Assembly (NCBI RefSeq): GCF_030812215.1
Contig: NZ_JAUSSG010000009.1
Coordinates: forward strand, 124,001 to 188,000
Length of the DNA stretch: 64,000 nt
DNA from: Variovorax boronicumulans
Lineage (GTDB): Bacteria; Pseudomonadota; Gammaproteobacteria; Burkholderiales; Burkholderiaceae_C
Direction: 5' to 3'
Made by a program: the position numbers and the translations under genes. Below, one piece after another: positions 43,422 to 52,134 of the stretch; position 1 is the stretch's first letter, and every line of letters starts with the position of its first letter. Under the pieces are notes generated by a model, which saw only the letters and a program-made list of their open reading frames with translations, ran no database searches and had not been told where the DNA came from.

Positions 43422-44312
43422 TTGAAGAAAACAATTGCCAACAATTTGCCGCGTCTTCGGCTTATTGCTATTGCCACTGCTGCTGTAGCAATTTCCGCAT
43501 GCGGAGGTGGAGGCGGCGGTGGCGGTGGCGGCGGATTTCCCATCTTGCCCATTGCACCGACACCAGCGCCAGCGCCGGCATCACAGCCGCCAGCACCGGT
43601 GGCCGACAACTCGGCCCCCTGCTTCAACGAAGCCGATTTCCGCGAGGGAACGACAGTCGAATTCGAGGGGGCAAAGCCGGGAGCCGGCGCGGAACCCGCG
43701 TCATTCCACAGAAAGAGCGTGACCGAGGGGCGAGAAGTGTTTGGCGGCGCCAATCCGATTGCCTTCAACGTCGAGTCGCAAACGGTCCGGATCATGCGTG
43801 CGACGCAAACTACCGTCAAAAAGGAATACAAGGATCTTGTCGGTGGGAACATCCTCCTTTACGGCAAGTCCACGGCCTATACACAGACAATCGATCCGGA
43901 GCTTGTCGCTTCGCTTCCCGTCGGCTTCCCCAGGGATCAGGCCACTACCTTTTCCCAGACTTTCGAGCCACCCTTCTCTTTCCCGGTCGATATGAAGCCT
44001 GGGCAAGTGGTCAGTCAGAAATCGTCGGTCACCAAGAGCACCGTTTTCAACGGGCGCAGCGAATCGGCGACTTCCATCCCCGCCACTGGCGAGCTCACCT
44101 ACCAAGGCCGCGAGAAGCTGGAAACACCGCTGGGCACCTTCGACACCTGCAAGCTCTCGCTGAAGATCACGGTCGGCGCTTCGGTGATCTCGAAGGACAC
44201 CACCCAGGAGCTCTGGCTGGCTGCCGAGGGCCCCTATCGAGGCCAGCTGCTCAAGGGCAGCGATGCGAAATCGACGAAGCTCGTGACGAAGATGACCTAC
44301 TCACCCAAGTAA
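43422..44312 (+). CDS. Lipoprotein of unknown function with poly-Gly linker
   Basis: 296 residues starting at TTG 43422, with AAGGGAG 6-7 bases upstream. The lipoprotein signal ends A-I-S-A-C (Cys27), directly followed by eleven glycines and a Pro/Ala linker. The remaining 230 residues are mostly beta, with two Cys (in APCFNE and DTCKLSL) that may pair. The section GELTYQGREKLETPLGTFDTCKL resembles periplasmic proteins with an LolA-like open barrel, but I cannot assign a family. Its base composition is lower in GC than its neighbours. It ends at a strong terminator. Confidence 0.72.
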   Translation: MKKTIANNLPRLRLIAIATAAVAISACGGGGGGGGGGGFPILPIAPTPAPAPASQPPAPVADNSAPCFNEADFREGTTVEFEGAKPGAGAEPASFHRKSVTEGREVFGGANPIAFNVESQTVRIMRATQTTVKKEYKDLVGGNILLYGKSTAYTQTIDPELVASLPVGFPRDQATTFSQTFEPPFSFPVDMKPGQVVSQKSSVTKSTVFNGRSESATSIPATGELTYQGREKLETPLGTFDTCKLSLKITVGASVISKDTTQELWLAAEGPYRGQLLKGSDAKSTKLVTKMTYSPK

Positions 44313-44331
44313 TCGAGCAGGCGATTCAAGC

Positions 44332-44358
44332 AAAACGGACCCCTCGGGGTCCGTTTTT
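44332..44358. terminator. Bidirectional intrinsic terminator
   Basis: Stem ACGGACCCC / GGGGTCCGT (44335-44343 and 44346-44354) with A-run before and T5 after. It lies between the convergent lipoprotein gene and the fucose operon, and ends both. The T-run touches the mutarotase stop codon. Confidence 0.92.
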
Positions 44359-44690
44359 CATTGCAGCTCGAATATCCGCTTCATCTCCACCCACTTCTCC
44401 CCTTCAGACGTCCAGGGCGTGGGCGCCTGAAACTTCCACATCAACGCTTCCCACTCCCGAATCTTCGGATCGTTGCGCGTCGCGGCCGCCATCGCCTCGG
44501 CGTCATACCGCCCATCGTCCGTCTCCATCAGCATCACCATGCGCGTGCCGAGCCGGTAGATCTCCATCCCCGTCACGCCATGCGCATGCAGGTGCGCGCG
44601 CACCTCGGGCCAGATGTTCCGGTGATAAGCCTCGTACTCGGCGATCAGCGCCGGGTCGTCTTTCAGGTCGAGGGCGAGGCAGTGGCGCAT
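44358..44690 (-). CDS. L-rhamnose/L-fucose mutarotase (RhaM family)
   Basis: 110 residues. RhaM-type dimeric alpha/beta barrel: RHCLALDLKDDPALIAEYEAYHRNIWPEV, then GVTGMEIYRLGTRMVMLMETDD and PTPWTSEGEKWVEMKRIFEL. His23 and Tyr45 match the catalytic region of E. coli RhaM. It interconverts alpha and beta anomers of a 6-deoxyhexose. The operon context (fuconate dehydratase, GH95 fucosidase) favours L-fucose. It is the last gene of the operon. Confidence 0.9.
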   Translation of the reverse strand: MRHCLALDLKDDPALIAEYEAYHRNIWPEVRAHLHAHGVTGMEIYRLGTRMVMLMETDDGRYDAEAMAAATRNDPKIREWEALMWKFQAPTPWTSEGEKWVEMKRIFELQ

Positions 44691-44734
44691 GGTTCGTTCT
44701 GTCCGGTAGTCGATGGGAATGCAAGAGTGAGCGA

Positions 44735-45514
44735 TCAGGTCAGCGCCCGGTCCAGGTGCGTATACCCACCGTCCACGAACACCCACTGCCCCGTCGTATG
44801 CGAAGAAGCCGTGTCGGAAAGCAGGAACACCACGCTGTTCGCAATCTCCTGCGGCGTGGTCATCCGGCGCCCCAGGGGAATCTTGTCGGTGATGGTCGCG
44901 AGCTTGCGGTCGGGCTCGTCGAAGGCCGAAATCCAGCGTTGGTACAGCGGCGTCATCACCTCGGCGGGAATCACCGCGTTGACGCGCACGCCGTCCTCCA
45001 GCAACGATGCGGCCCACTCGCGCGTCAGCGACAACTGCGCCCCCTTGGCCGCGGTGTAGCCGCTGGTATTGCCCTGCCCTGTCAGTGCCGTCTTCGAAGA
45101 GATGTTCACGATGGCCCCGCGGCTCGCCTTCAGGTGCGGCAGGCAGAAATGCGCCATCACGTAGTAGTGGATGAGGTTCCGGTCCAGCGACGCGATGAAC
45201 GCTTCGCGCCCCGCTTCGAGCCCCACGCTGTCGTTCACACCCGCGTTGTTGACCAGCCCATCGATGCGCCCGAACTCCGCGACCGTGCTTTCGATCGCCT
45301 TGCCGCAAGCCGCCTCTTCCATCAGCTCGAACTGAAGAAACCGCGCCCGCGGCTGCAGCCCACGCAGTTCTTCTTCGAATGCCGCATCCAGCGGATTCTT
45401 CCCGCAGATCACCGGCACCGCCCCCTCGCGCGCGAGCGTGAGCGAGATGGCCGCGCCGATGCCGCTGCCGCCACCGGTGACGAGCACCACCTTGTCTTTC
45501 AGATTCAAGTCCAT
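44735..45514 (-). CDS. SDR oxidoreductase, probable L-fucose dehydrogenase
   Basis: 259 residues from ATG 45514; GTG 45550, directly abutting the upstream stop, is an alternative. Classical SDR: TGGGSGIG, NNAG, then catalytic Ser in NISSKTALTG, Tyr and Lys in SGYTAAKGA. No basic residue follows the second strand (ICGKNP), so NAD or NADP cannot be decided. By operon position it should oxidise L-fucose to L-fuconolactone, as SDR enzymes do in Burkholderia fucose clusters. The exact substrate is inferred. Confidence 0.85.
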   Translation of the reverse strand: MDLNLKDKVVLVTGGGSGIGAAISLTLAREGAVPVICGKNPLDAAFEEELRGLQPRARFLQFELMEEAACGKAIESTVAEFGRIDGLVNNAGVNDSVGLEAGREAFIASLDRNLIHYYVMAHFCLPHLKASRGAIVNISSKTALTGQGNTSGYTAAKGAQLSLTREWAASLLEDGVRVNAVIPAEVMTPLYQRWISAFDEPDRKLATITDKIPLGRRMTTPQEIANSVVFLLSDTASSHTTGQWVFVDGGYTHLDRALT

Positions 45515-45550
45515 GACCGCGCGACGCCCTTCTTCTTGTTGCTCACTCAC

Positions 45551-46831
45551 TTATCCACGAAAGCGGTAACGCTCGAGCGACGCAGGCTTCATCGTGATCG
45601 AGAAGCCCGCCTCCGTCGGCGGCATGTACGTCGCATCGCGCACCACGCAGGGCTCGACGAAGTGTTCGTGCAGGTGGTCCACATACTCGATCACCCGCCC
45701 TTCGCGCGTGCCCGAGATACAGAGGTAGTCGATCATCGACAGGTGCTGCACGTACTCGCACAGCCCCACGCCCCCGGCGTGCGGGCACACGGGCAGCTTG
45801 TACTTCGCGGCCATCAGCATCACCGCCAGGATCTCGTTCACGCCGCCGAGGCGGCATGAGTCGATCTGCACCACGTCGATGGCGCCGCGCATGATGAACT
45901 GCTTGAACATGATGCGGTTCTGGCACATCTCGCCCGTGGCCACCTTCACCACCGGCGCGATGCCTTCGCGGATCTTGCGATGGCCTTCGACGTCGTCCGG
46001 ACTCGTCGGCTCCTCGATGAACCAGGGCTTGGCGAACGCGAGTTGCTTCACCCAGTCGATGGCCTGGTCGACCTCCCAGACCTGGTTTGCATCGATCATC
46101 AGATGGCGATCGGGCCCGAGCACCTCGCGCGCCACCGTCAGCCGGCGGATGTCGTCCTGCAGGTCGCGTCCCACCTTCAGCTTGACGTGGTTGAACCCCG
46201 CATCGACCGCCTCCTGCGCGAGCCGCCGCAGCTTCTCGTCGGAGTAGCCGAGCCAGCCCGCCGACGTGGTGTAGCAGGGGTAGCCCTCGGCCTTCAGCGT
46301 GGCGATGCGCTCCGCCTTGCCGATGGCCGCCTCGCGCAACAACACCAGCGCCTCCTCGGGCGTGATGCAGTCGGTGATGTAGCGAAAGTCGATGCAGCGC
46401 ACCAGTTCCTCGGGGCTCATGTCCGCCACGAGTTGCCACACCGGCTTGCCTTCGGACTTGGCCCACAGGTCCCACACCGCATTGACCACCGCGCCGGTCG
46501 CCAGGTGGATCGCGCCCTTGTCGGGGCCGATCCAGCGCAGTTGGCTGTCCGACGTGATGTACCGCCAGAAGCGGCCCATGTCCTCGGCCACCCACTGCAG
46601 GTCGAGCCCGACGACCAGGTGGCGCATCGCCTCGATGGCCGCGCAGCAGATCTCGTTGCCGCGGCCGATGGTGAAGGTCAGGCCATGGCCTTCGAGCCCC
46701 GGCTGGTCGGTCTCCAGCACGACGTATGCCGCGGAGTAGTCCGGGTCGGGGTTCATCGCGTCGGAGCCGTCGAGCTGCTGCGACGTGGGAAAGCGCACGT
46801 CCAGTACGCGCATGGATCGAACGATGGTCAT
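45551..46831 (-). CDS. L-fuconate dehydratase (enolase superfamily)
   Basis: 426 residues. The mandelate-racemase-type barrel has the fuconate dehydratase residues in order. These are the K-x-K motif Lys217/Lys219 (VKLKVG), metal ligands Asp247 (IDANQ), Glu274 region (FIEEP) and Glu301 (ATGEM), and His351 (CPHAGG). They align closely with Xanthomonas FucD (Lys220, Asp248, Glu274, Glu301, His351). It dehydrates L-fuconate to 2-keto-3-deoxy-L-fuconate in the cytoplasm. It lies 27 bases after the binding-protein gene. Confidence 0.95.
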   Translation of the reverse strand: MTIVRSMRVLDVRFPTSQQLDGSDAMNPDPDYSAAYVVLETDQPGLEGHGLTFTIGRGNEICCAAIEAMRHLVVGLDLQWVAEDMGRFWRYITSDSQLRWIGPDKGAIHLATGAVVNAVWDLWAKSEGKPVWQLVADMSPEELVRCIDFRYITDCITPEEALVLLREAAIGKAERIATLKAEGYPCYTTSAGWLGYSDEKLRRLAQEAVDAGFNHVKLKVGRDLQDDIRRLTVAREVLGPDRHLMIDANQVWEVDQAIDWVKQLAFAKPWFIEEPTSPDDVEGHRKIREGIAPVVKVATGEMCQNRIMFKQFIMRGAIDVVQIDSCRLGGVNEILAVMLMAAKYKLPVCPHAGGVGLCEYVQHLSMIDYLCISGTREGRVIEYVDHLHEHFVEPCVVRDATYMPPTEAGFSITMKPASLERYRFRG

Positions 46832-46858
46832 GAACAGGGTCTTCGGAGAGAAAAGGGA

Positions 46859-47821
46859 TCAGTCGTACAGCACCGCGGCGATCTTGGGATCGGTGATGTT
46901 GGTCTTGTCGTACCAGAAGAAGCCCGTGTCCACGACCTTGGGCAGCTTCTCGCCCTTGATCGCCTTCACCGCCATCTCCACGGTCTTGTAGCCCATGCCC
47001 ACCGGGTTCTGCGTGATCGCGCCGGCCATGCTGCCGTCGGCGATGGCGTTCTTCTGCTGCTTGCCCGAGTCGTAGCCGATGATCACGACCTTGCCGCTCC
47101 GCTTCATCTCCTTCACACCGTTGACCACACCGATGGCGGAGCCCTCGTTGGCGCCGAAGATGCCCTTGAGGTTCGGCGAGGCCTGCAAGATCGACTTGGT
47201 GATCTCGGTCGATTTCAGCTGGTCGCCGCCGCCGTACTGCACGCTCACGATCTTGATGTTCGGGTAGGTCGACTTGATGCGGTTCACGAAGCCGTCGCGC
47301 CGGTCCACGCCGGTGCGGCTGGTCTGGTCGTGCACCACGAGTGCCACTTCGCCCGACTTGCCGATCAGCTCGGCCATCTTGTCGGCGGCGAGCGCGGCGG
47401 CAGCCTTGTTGTCGGTCGTGGTGGTGGTCACAGGAATGTCGCTGTCCACGCCCGAGTCGAACGCCACCACGGGAATCTTCGCGGCCTGCGCCTTCTTCAA
47501 GAGCGGAATGGCGGCCTGGCTGTCGAGCGCTGCAAAGCCGATGGCCTGCGGCTTCTTGGCGAGCGCGGCGGAGAGCATGTCGATCTGCTTGTCGACCATC
47601 GACTCCGACTCGGGTCCCTCGAAGCTGACCTTCACCTTCAGGTCCTTGGCCGCCTGCTCGGCGCCGGACTTCACGGCCTGCCAGAACTGATGCTGGAAGC
47701 CCTTGGACACGAGCGGAATGTAGATCTCCTGCGCCTGCTGTGCCTGCTGTGCCTGCACCAGGCCCGACAGGCCGATGAGGGCCACGCCCAGCGTGGTGGT
47801 GACTGCTCTTCGTTGAATCAT
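46859..47821 (-). CDS. Sugar ABC transporter substrate-binding protein (RbsB-like)
   Basis: 320 residues; signal peptide to about residue 25 (LSGLVQAQ), then a Gln/Ala repeat QAQQAQQAQ. The periplasmic-binding type I fold has IYIPLVSKGFQHQFWQAVKSGAEQAAKDL, AIGFAALDSQAAIPLLKKAQAAKIPVVAFDSGVD and GIFGANEGSAIGVVNGVKE, close to ribose/galactofuranose binding proteins. Predicted to deliver L-fucose (or a related sugar) to the permease encoded next. Confidence 0.92.
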   Translation of the reverse strand: MIQRRAVTTTLGVALIGLSGLVQAQQAQQAQEIYIPLVSKGFQHQFWQAVKSGAEQAAKDLKVKVSFEGPESESMVDKQIDMLSAALAKKPQAIGFAALDSQAAIPLLKKAQAAKIPVVAFDSGVDSDIPVTTTTTDNKAAAALAADKMAELIGKSGEVALVVHDQTSRTGVDRRDGFVNRIKSTYPNIKIVSVQYGGGDQLKSTEITKSILQASPNLKGIFGANEGSAIGVVNGVKEMKRSGKVVIIGYDSGKQQKNAIADGSMAGAITQNPVGMGYKTVEMAVKAIKGEKLPKVVDTGFFWYDKTNITDPKIAAVLYD

Positions 47822-47879
47822 GCCAAGGTCTCCTGTGGTTGTAGAAATGAAATGGGGAAAGCAGGAAGCGGGGAGCGGT

Positions 47880-48941
47880 TCAGTGCTTGTTGCTGCTGCT
47901 GCGGCGGCGCAGGATGTCCGCGTACACGGCCAGGATGATGATCACGCCCGTGATCACCGTCTGCCACTCCTGTGCGACCGAGAGAATGCGCAGCCCGTTG
48001 GTCAGCACGCTCATGATGAAGGCGCCGATGATCGTGCCGACGATGGTGCCGGTGCCGCCGCTGAGCGAGGTGCCGCCGATGACCACGGCCGCGATGGCAT
48101 CGAGTTCGTAGCCCTGCCCCAGCGCCGGCTGCGCGGAGTTCAGGCGCGAGGCAATCAGGAGGCCCGCGATGCCGCAAATGCCGCCGCTCACCGTGTAGAC
48201 AACGACCTTCCAGAAGTCGGTGTTCACGCCCGACAGGCGCACCGCCTCCTCGTTGCTGCCGAGCGCGAAGGTGTAGCGCCCGAGGATGGTCCTGTTGAGC
48301 AGGATGCTCGCGGCCACGGCCACCAGGAACAGGATCAGCACCGCATTCGGAATCGGCAGCGACGGGATGAGATCGCCGATCAGCGAGTCCTGCGAAATGG
48401 CGGTGAAGCCCGGCGTGTCGTTGAAGTAGATCGGCTTGGTGCCCGAGATCACGAGCGACAGGCCCTTGAGCAGCATCATCATCCCCAGCGTCGCGATGAA
48501 CGGCGGGATCTTGAGCTTGGCGATCAGCACGCCCGAGACGAACCCGGCCAGCGCGCCGAAGAAGATCGCCGCCGCGATGCCGAGCGCCAGCGGCATGCCC
48601 ATGTAGGTGAGCACCACGCCGGCCATGACGGCGCAGAAGGTCATGAGCGTGCCCACCGAGAGATCGATGCCCGCGGTGATGATGACGAAGGTGCAGGCGA
48701 TGGCCAGCACGCCGTTCACCGCGGTCGACTGCAGGATGCTCACGAGGTTGTCGGTCTGCAGGAACTGCGGCGACGCGAAGCTGAAGAACACCATCAGCGC
48801 GATGAGGCTGGCGAAGGCCAGGAGTTTCTGCCGCGTGGCGGGCCGAAAGAGCCGCGCTTTCAGCGAAAAGCCGGGCGCGTCCGGGGTGGCGGCGGCGGTG
48901 GTAGCGGTGGGGGTCGTCAAGGGGTTGTCTCCAGTCGTCAT
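47880..48941 (-). CDS. Sugar ABC transporter permease (RbsC-like)
   Basis: 353 residues with about ten membrane segments. RbsC-type landmarks: TAVNGVLAIACTFVIITAGIDLSVGTLM, IAKLKIPPFIATLGMMMLLKG, and AIAAVVIGGTSLSGGTGTIVGTIIGAFIMSVLTNGL. The start codon overlaps the ATPase stop by four bases (ATGA). It forms the inner-membrane channel of the importer. Confidence 0.94.
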   Translation of the reverse strand: MTTGDNPLTTPTATTAAATPDAPGFSLKARLFRPATRQKLLAFASLIALMVFFSFASPQFLQTDNLVSILQSTAVNGVLAIACTFVIITAGIDLSVGTLMTFCAVMAGVVLTYMGMPLALGIAAAIFFGALAGFVSGVLIAKLKIPPFIATLGMMMLLKGLSLVISGTKPIYFNDTPGFTAISQDSLIGDLIPSLPIPNAVLILFLVAVAASILLNRTILGRYTFALGSNEEAVRLSGVNTDFWKVVVYTVSGGICGIAGLLIASRLNSAQPALGQGYELDAIAAVVIGGTSLSGGTGTIVGTIIGAFIMSVLTNGLRILSVAQEWQTVITGVIIILAVYADILRRRSSSNKH

Positions 48942-50449
48942 GCGGTGGCGGCAGCTTCACGCCGGGTGGCGAGCTGCATGATCTTTTCCTGCGAGGCTTC
49001 GCGCCCCGCCAGTTCGCCGGTGATGCGGCCTTCGCACATCACCAGCACGCGGTGGCTCACGCGCAATATCTCGGGCAACTCCGAAGAGATGATCACGATG
49101 GCCTTGCCCTCTGCGGCCAGTTCGTTGAGCAGCCGATAGATCTCGGCCTTCGCGCCCACGTCGATGCCGCGTGTGGGCTCGTCGAAGAAGAGCACGCTGC
49201 AGTCGCGCAGCAGCCACTTGGCGATCACGATCTTCTGCTGGTTGCCGCCCGAGAGCAGCCGCACCTGCTGGTGCACCGAAGGCGTCTTGATGTTGAGCTG
49301 CTTCACATAGCGCTTGCCGGCCGCCTCGATGGCCGCCTGGTCGATGAAGACGCCCATCGACAAAAATTTCTTCATGCTCGGCAGCGCGATGTTGGTTTCC
49401 ACGTCCATGCCGGTCGCCAGGCCGAAGTGCTTGCGGTCTTCGGAGAGGTAGCCGATGCCGTGCGACACCGCATCCTCGGGTGATTTGATCGACACCTTCC
49501 TGCCGCGCACGAAAACCTCGCCCGCATCGATGGGGTCAGCACCGAACACCGCGCGTGCGAGCTCCGTGCGGCCCGCGCCCATCAGCCCCGCGAAGCCCAG
49601 GATCTCGCCTTTGCGCAGCACGAAGCTCGCATCGCGCACCATCGATCCGCGCGTGATGCCTCGCGCCTCCAGCACGATCTCGTTGCCCGAGGTGTCGGGA
49701 AAATCGTTCTCCACCTCGGTGAGCTGGCGGCCCACCATCATGGCGATCAGCGTGTCCATCGGCGTCGCGGCCATCGACACGGTGGCGATGTACTGGCCGT
49801 CGCGCATCACGGTCACGCGGTCGGCGATGCGCTTGAGCTCATCCATCTTGTGCGAGATGTAGACGATGGCTACGCCTTGCGACTTGAGCTGGCCGATGAT
49901 GCGGAACAGGTCGGCCACTTCCTCGTTGTTGAGCGCTGCGGTGGGCTCGTCCATGATGAGCACGCGCGAGTCGAACGAGAGCGCCTTGGCGATCTCCACC
50001 ATCTGCTGCTTGGCCACCGTGAGTTCGCCGACCGGCGTGTGCGGATCGAGCCGCAGGTTCATGCGATCGAAGATGCGCTGCGTCTCTGTGCGCATGGCAT
50101 CCTCGTCGATGAAGAAGCCGAATCGCCCGCGCGGCTCGCGGCCGATGAAGATGTTCTGCGCGGCGCTCAGGTGGTTCATCAGGTTCAGTTCCTGATGGAT
50201 GATCCCGATGCCCAGCGCCTGCGCGGCGCGCGGGCTCGCGATGTCCACGGGCCGGCCGTCGATCAGCACCTCGCCCGAGTCCTTGCTGTAGACGCCGGCC
50301 AGCACTTTCATGAGCGTGGACTTGCCCGCGCCGTTCTCCCCCATGAGTGCATGCACCTCGCCGGACCGCAGGTCGAACCGGGCCTTGTCGAGGGCGCGCA
50401 CGCCGACAAAGGATTTGCAGAGGTCGCGGATGGTGACGATGGGTTGCAT
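48938..50449 (-). CDS. Sugar ABC transporter ATPase, double cassette (RbsA-like)
   Basis: 503 residues from ATG 50449. Two fused nucleotide-binding domains. The first has GENGAGKSTLMKVLAG and VLIMDEPTAAL. The second has a degenerate Walker A (GLMGAGRTELARAVFG), signature LSGGNQQKIVIAKWL and SVLFFDEPTRGIDVGAK. This asymmetry is normal for monosaccharide importers, where the first site is the functional P-loop. It pairs with the permease and binding protein encoded downstream. Confidence 0.94.
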   Translation of the reverse strand: MQPIVTIRDLCKSFVGVRALDKARFDLRSGEVHALMGENGAGKSTLMKVLAGVYSKDSGEVLIDGRPVDIASPRAAQALGIGIIHQELNLMNHLSAAQNIFIGREPRGRFGFFIDEDAMRTETQRIFDRMNLRLDPHTPVGELTVAKQQMVEIAKALSFDSRVLIMDEPTAALNNEEVADLFRIIGQLKSQGVAIVYISHKMDELKRIADRVTVMRDGQYIATVSMAATPMDTLIAMMVGRQLTEVENDFPDTSGNEIVLEARGITRGSMVRDASFVLRKGEILGFAGLMGAGRTELARAVFGADPIDAGEVFVRGRKVSIKSPEDAVSHGIGYLSEDRKHFGLATGMDVETNIALPSMKKFLSMGVFIDQAAIEAAGKRYVKQLNIKTPSVHQQVRLLSGGNQQKIVIAKWLLRDCSVLFFDEPTRGIDVGAKAEIYRLLNELAAEGKAIVIISSELPEILRVSHRVLVMCEGRITGELAGREASQEKIMQLATRREAAATA

Positions 50450-50459
50450 GGTGACGCGT

Positions 50460-51335
50460 TCAGTCCGTCGAGAGGTCATAGAAGCGTTGCGCCGTGCCCC
50501 GCCAGACTTGCGCCTGCTCGGTGGCCGAGAGGCCGCCGATGCAGGCCTGGCTGACCGCGATCCAGCCCGCGTAGTCGCCCGCCAGGTTGAGCACCGGCCA
50601 GTCGCTGCCCCACATGAGGCGCGCGGGGCCGAAGCTCTCGAGCAGGTGCTCCCACACCGGACGCACGACACGCGCCGCCATGTCGACATCGTGGTGTGCA
50701 GCCTGCGGCGATTCGCCCCAGAGGCCCGAGAACTTGCAGCACACCTGCGGCAGCGCCGCAAGCGCATTCATGTGCTTGCGCCAGATGGCAAAGGCTTCGC
50801 TGTCGCGTGCACCCAGCGGCGGTTTGGCCGCATGGTCGATCACCACGGGCAGTTGCGGCCACTCCTTCAGAAAGCGGATCAGCGAGGACAGATGCCGCGG
50901 CTGCACCAGCGCATCGAAACGCAGGCCCAGGCGCACCAGCGCCCGCACCGCATCGGGACGCGGCATGTGCGTGATCCAGTCGTCGTCGCGCAGGTCTTGC
51001 AGCATCGGCCGCACGCCCTTGAACCTGGGGTGCCGCGCCATGCGTTCGATCGACGCCACGGCATCGGGGCTGCTCAAGTCGACCCAGCCGACCACGCCGC
51101 CCACCACATCGTTCGCGGTGGCCAGTTCGAGCATGAAGTCGGTTTCGGCTTCCGAATCGGCGGCCTGCACCAGCACCGTCTGCTGTATGCCATGCGCTTG
51201 CAACAGGGGCGCGAGATGCTCGGGAAGAAAGTCGCGCACCAGCGGCGCGAGGGCGGGCACATCGGCGCGCAGCCACGCGTAGTCGCCGCGCGCGGGTCGC
51301 CAGAAATGATGATGCGAGTCGATGCGCTGTGTCAT
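50460..51335 (-). CDS. Amidohydrolase, probable L-fucono-1,5-lactonase (COG3618)
   Basis: 291 residues from ATG 51335. Amidohydrolase barrel of the COG3618 lactonase group: metal-site H8-x-H10 in RIDSHHHFWRP, PVVIDHAAKPPLG with the central His, CKFSGLWGE, and the C-terminal LMWGSDWPVL with the conserved Asp. Group members in fucose and rhamnose gene clusters hydrolyse the 6-deoxy-sugar lactone to the acid. This links the fucose dehydrogenase to fuconate dehydratase. Ten bases separate it from the ATPase gene. Confidence 0.9.
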   Translation of the reverse strand: MTQRIDSHHHFWRPARGDYAWLRADVPALAPLVRDFLPEHLAPLLQAHGIQQTVLVQAADSEAETDFMLELATANDVVGGVVGWVDLSSPDAVASIERMARHPRFKGVRPMLQDLRDDDWITHMPRPDAVRALVRLGLRFDALVQPRHLSSLIRFLKEWPQLPVVIDHAAKPPLGARDSEAFAIWRKHMNALAALPQVCCKFSGLWGESPQAAHHDVDMAARVVRPVWEHLLESFGPARLMWGSDWPVLNLAGDYAGWIAVSQACIGGLSATEQAQVWRGTAQRFYDLSTD

Positions 51336-51360
51336 GCTGCTTGGCACCCTTCGTCTCTCG

Positions 51361-52122
51361 TCAGATGGTAACGCCGCCGTCGACGAGCACCACCTGTCCG
51401 GTCACGAAGCGCGACTCGTCGCCGAGCAGGTACACGACTTGCGGCGCGATGTCTTCGGCCACCGCGAGGCGACCCATGGGCTGGCGTGCGATGAAGTCGC
51501 GCTCGGCCTGCTCCGGGTCGGGCGCGGCGGCGATGCGCTCGCGCAGCGAAGGCGTGTCCACCGTGCCGGGGCACAGCGCATTGCAGCGCAGCCCCTGCTT
51601 CACATGGTCCGCCGCGAGCGCTTTCGTCATGCCGATCACCGCGGCCTTGGAGGCACCATAGGCAAAGCGGTTCGCAAAGCCCTTGACCGACGAAGCCATC
51701 GACGCCATGTTGACGATCGATGCACCACCGCCCTCCTTCTCCGCCTTGTCGAGCATGCCCGGCAGGAAGACGCGCACCATGCGGTACATGCTCTTGACGT
51801 TGAGGTCGAAGCTGAAGTCCCATGCGGCCTCGTCGCAATCGAGCACGCTGCCGTGGTGCACGTAGCCTGCGCAGTTGAAGAGGCCGTCGAGCGCGGGCAG
51901 TTCGGCGGCCAGCGCGGCGATTGCATCCGCGCTGCGCACATCGAGCACCGCCGTGCGGATGCCGGGCGATGTTTGCGCGAGCTTGTCGAGCAGCCCGGCG
52001 TTGATGTCGGTCGCGATCACCTGCGCGCCCTCGCGTGCGCAGGCCAGTGCGGTGGCGAGGCCGATGCCTTGCGCGGCTGCGGTGACGAGGATCGTCTTGT
52101 TCTGGAGTCTGTTGGAAGTCAT
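51361..52122 (-). CDS. SDR, probable 2-keto-3-deoxy-L-fuconate dehydrogenase
   Basis: 253 residues. NAD-type SDR (VIATDIN, with Asp after the second strand). Cofactor motif TAAAQGIG, catalytic Ser in NMASMASSVKG, and Tyr/Lys in FAYGASKAA. It resembles the BDH2/DHRS6-type enzymes that oxidise 2-keto-3-deoxy-fuconate or -rhamnonate to the 2,4-diketo acid. Placement between the fucosidase and lactonase genes supports this role. The substrate is inferred from context. Confidence 0.86.
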   Translation of the reverse strand: MTSNRLQNKTILVTAAAQGIGLATALACAREGAQVIATDINAGLLDKLAQTSPGIRTAVLDVRSADAIAALAAELPALDGLFNCAGYVHHGSVLDCDEAAWDFSFDLNVKSMYRMVRVFLPGMLDKAEKEGGGASIVNMASMASSVKGFANRFAYGASKAAVIGMTKALAADHVKQGLRCNALCPGTVDTPSLRERIAAAPDPEQAERDFIARQPMGRLAVAEDIAPQVVYLLGDESRFVTGQVVLVDGGVTI

Positions 52123-52134
52123 CTGTTCATTGCG

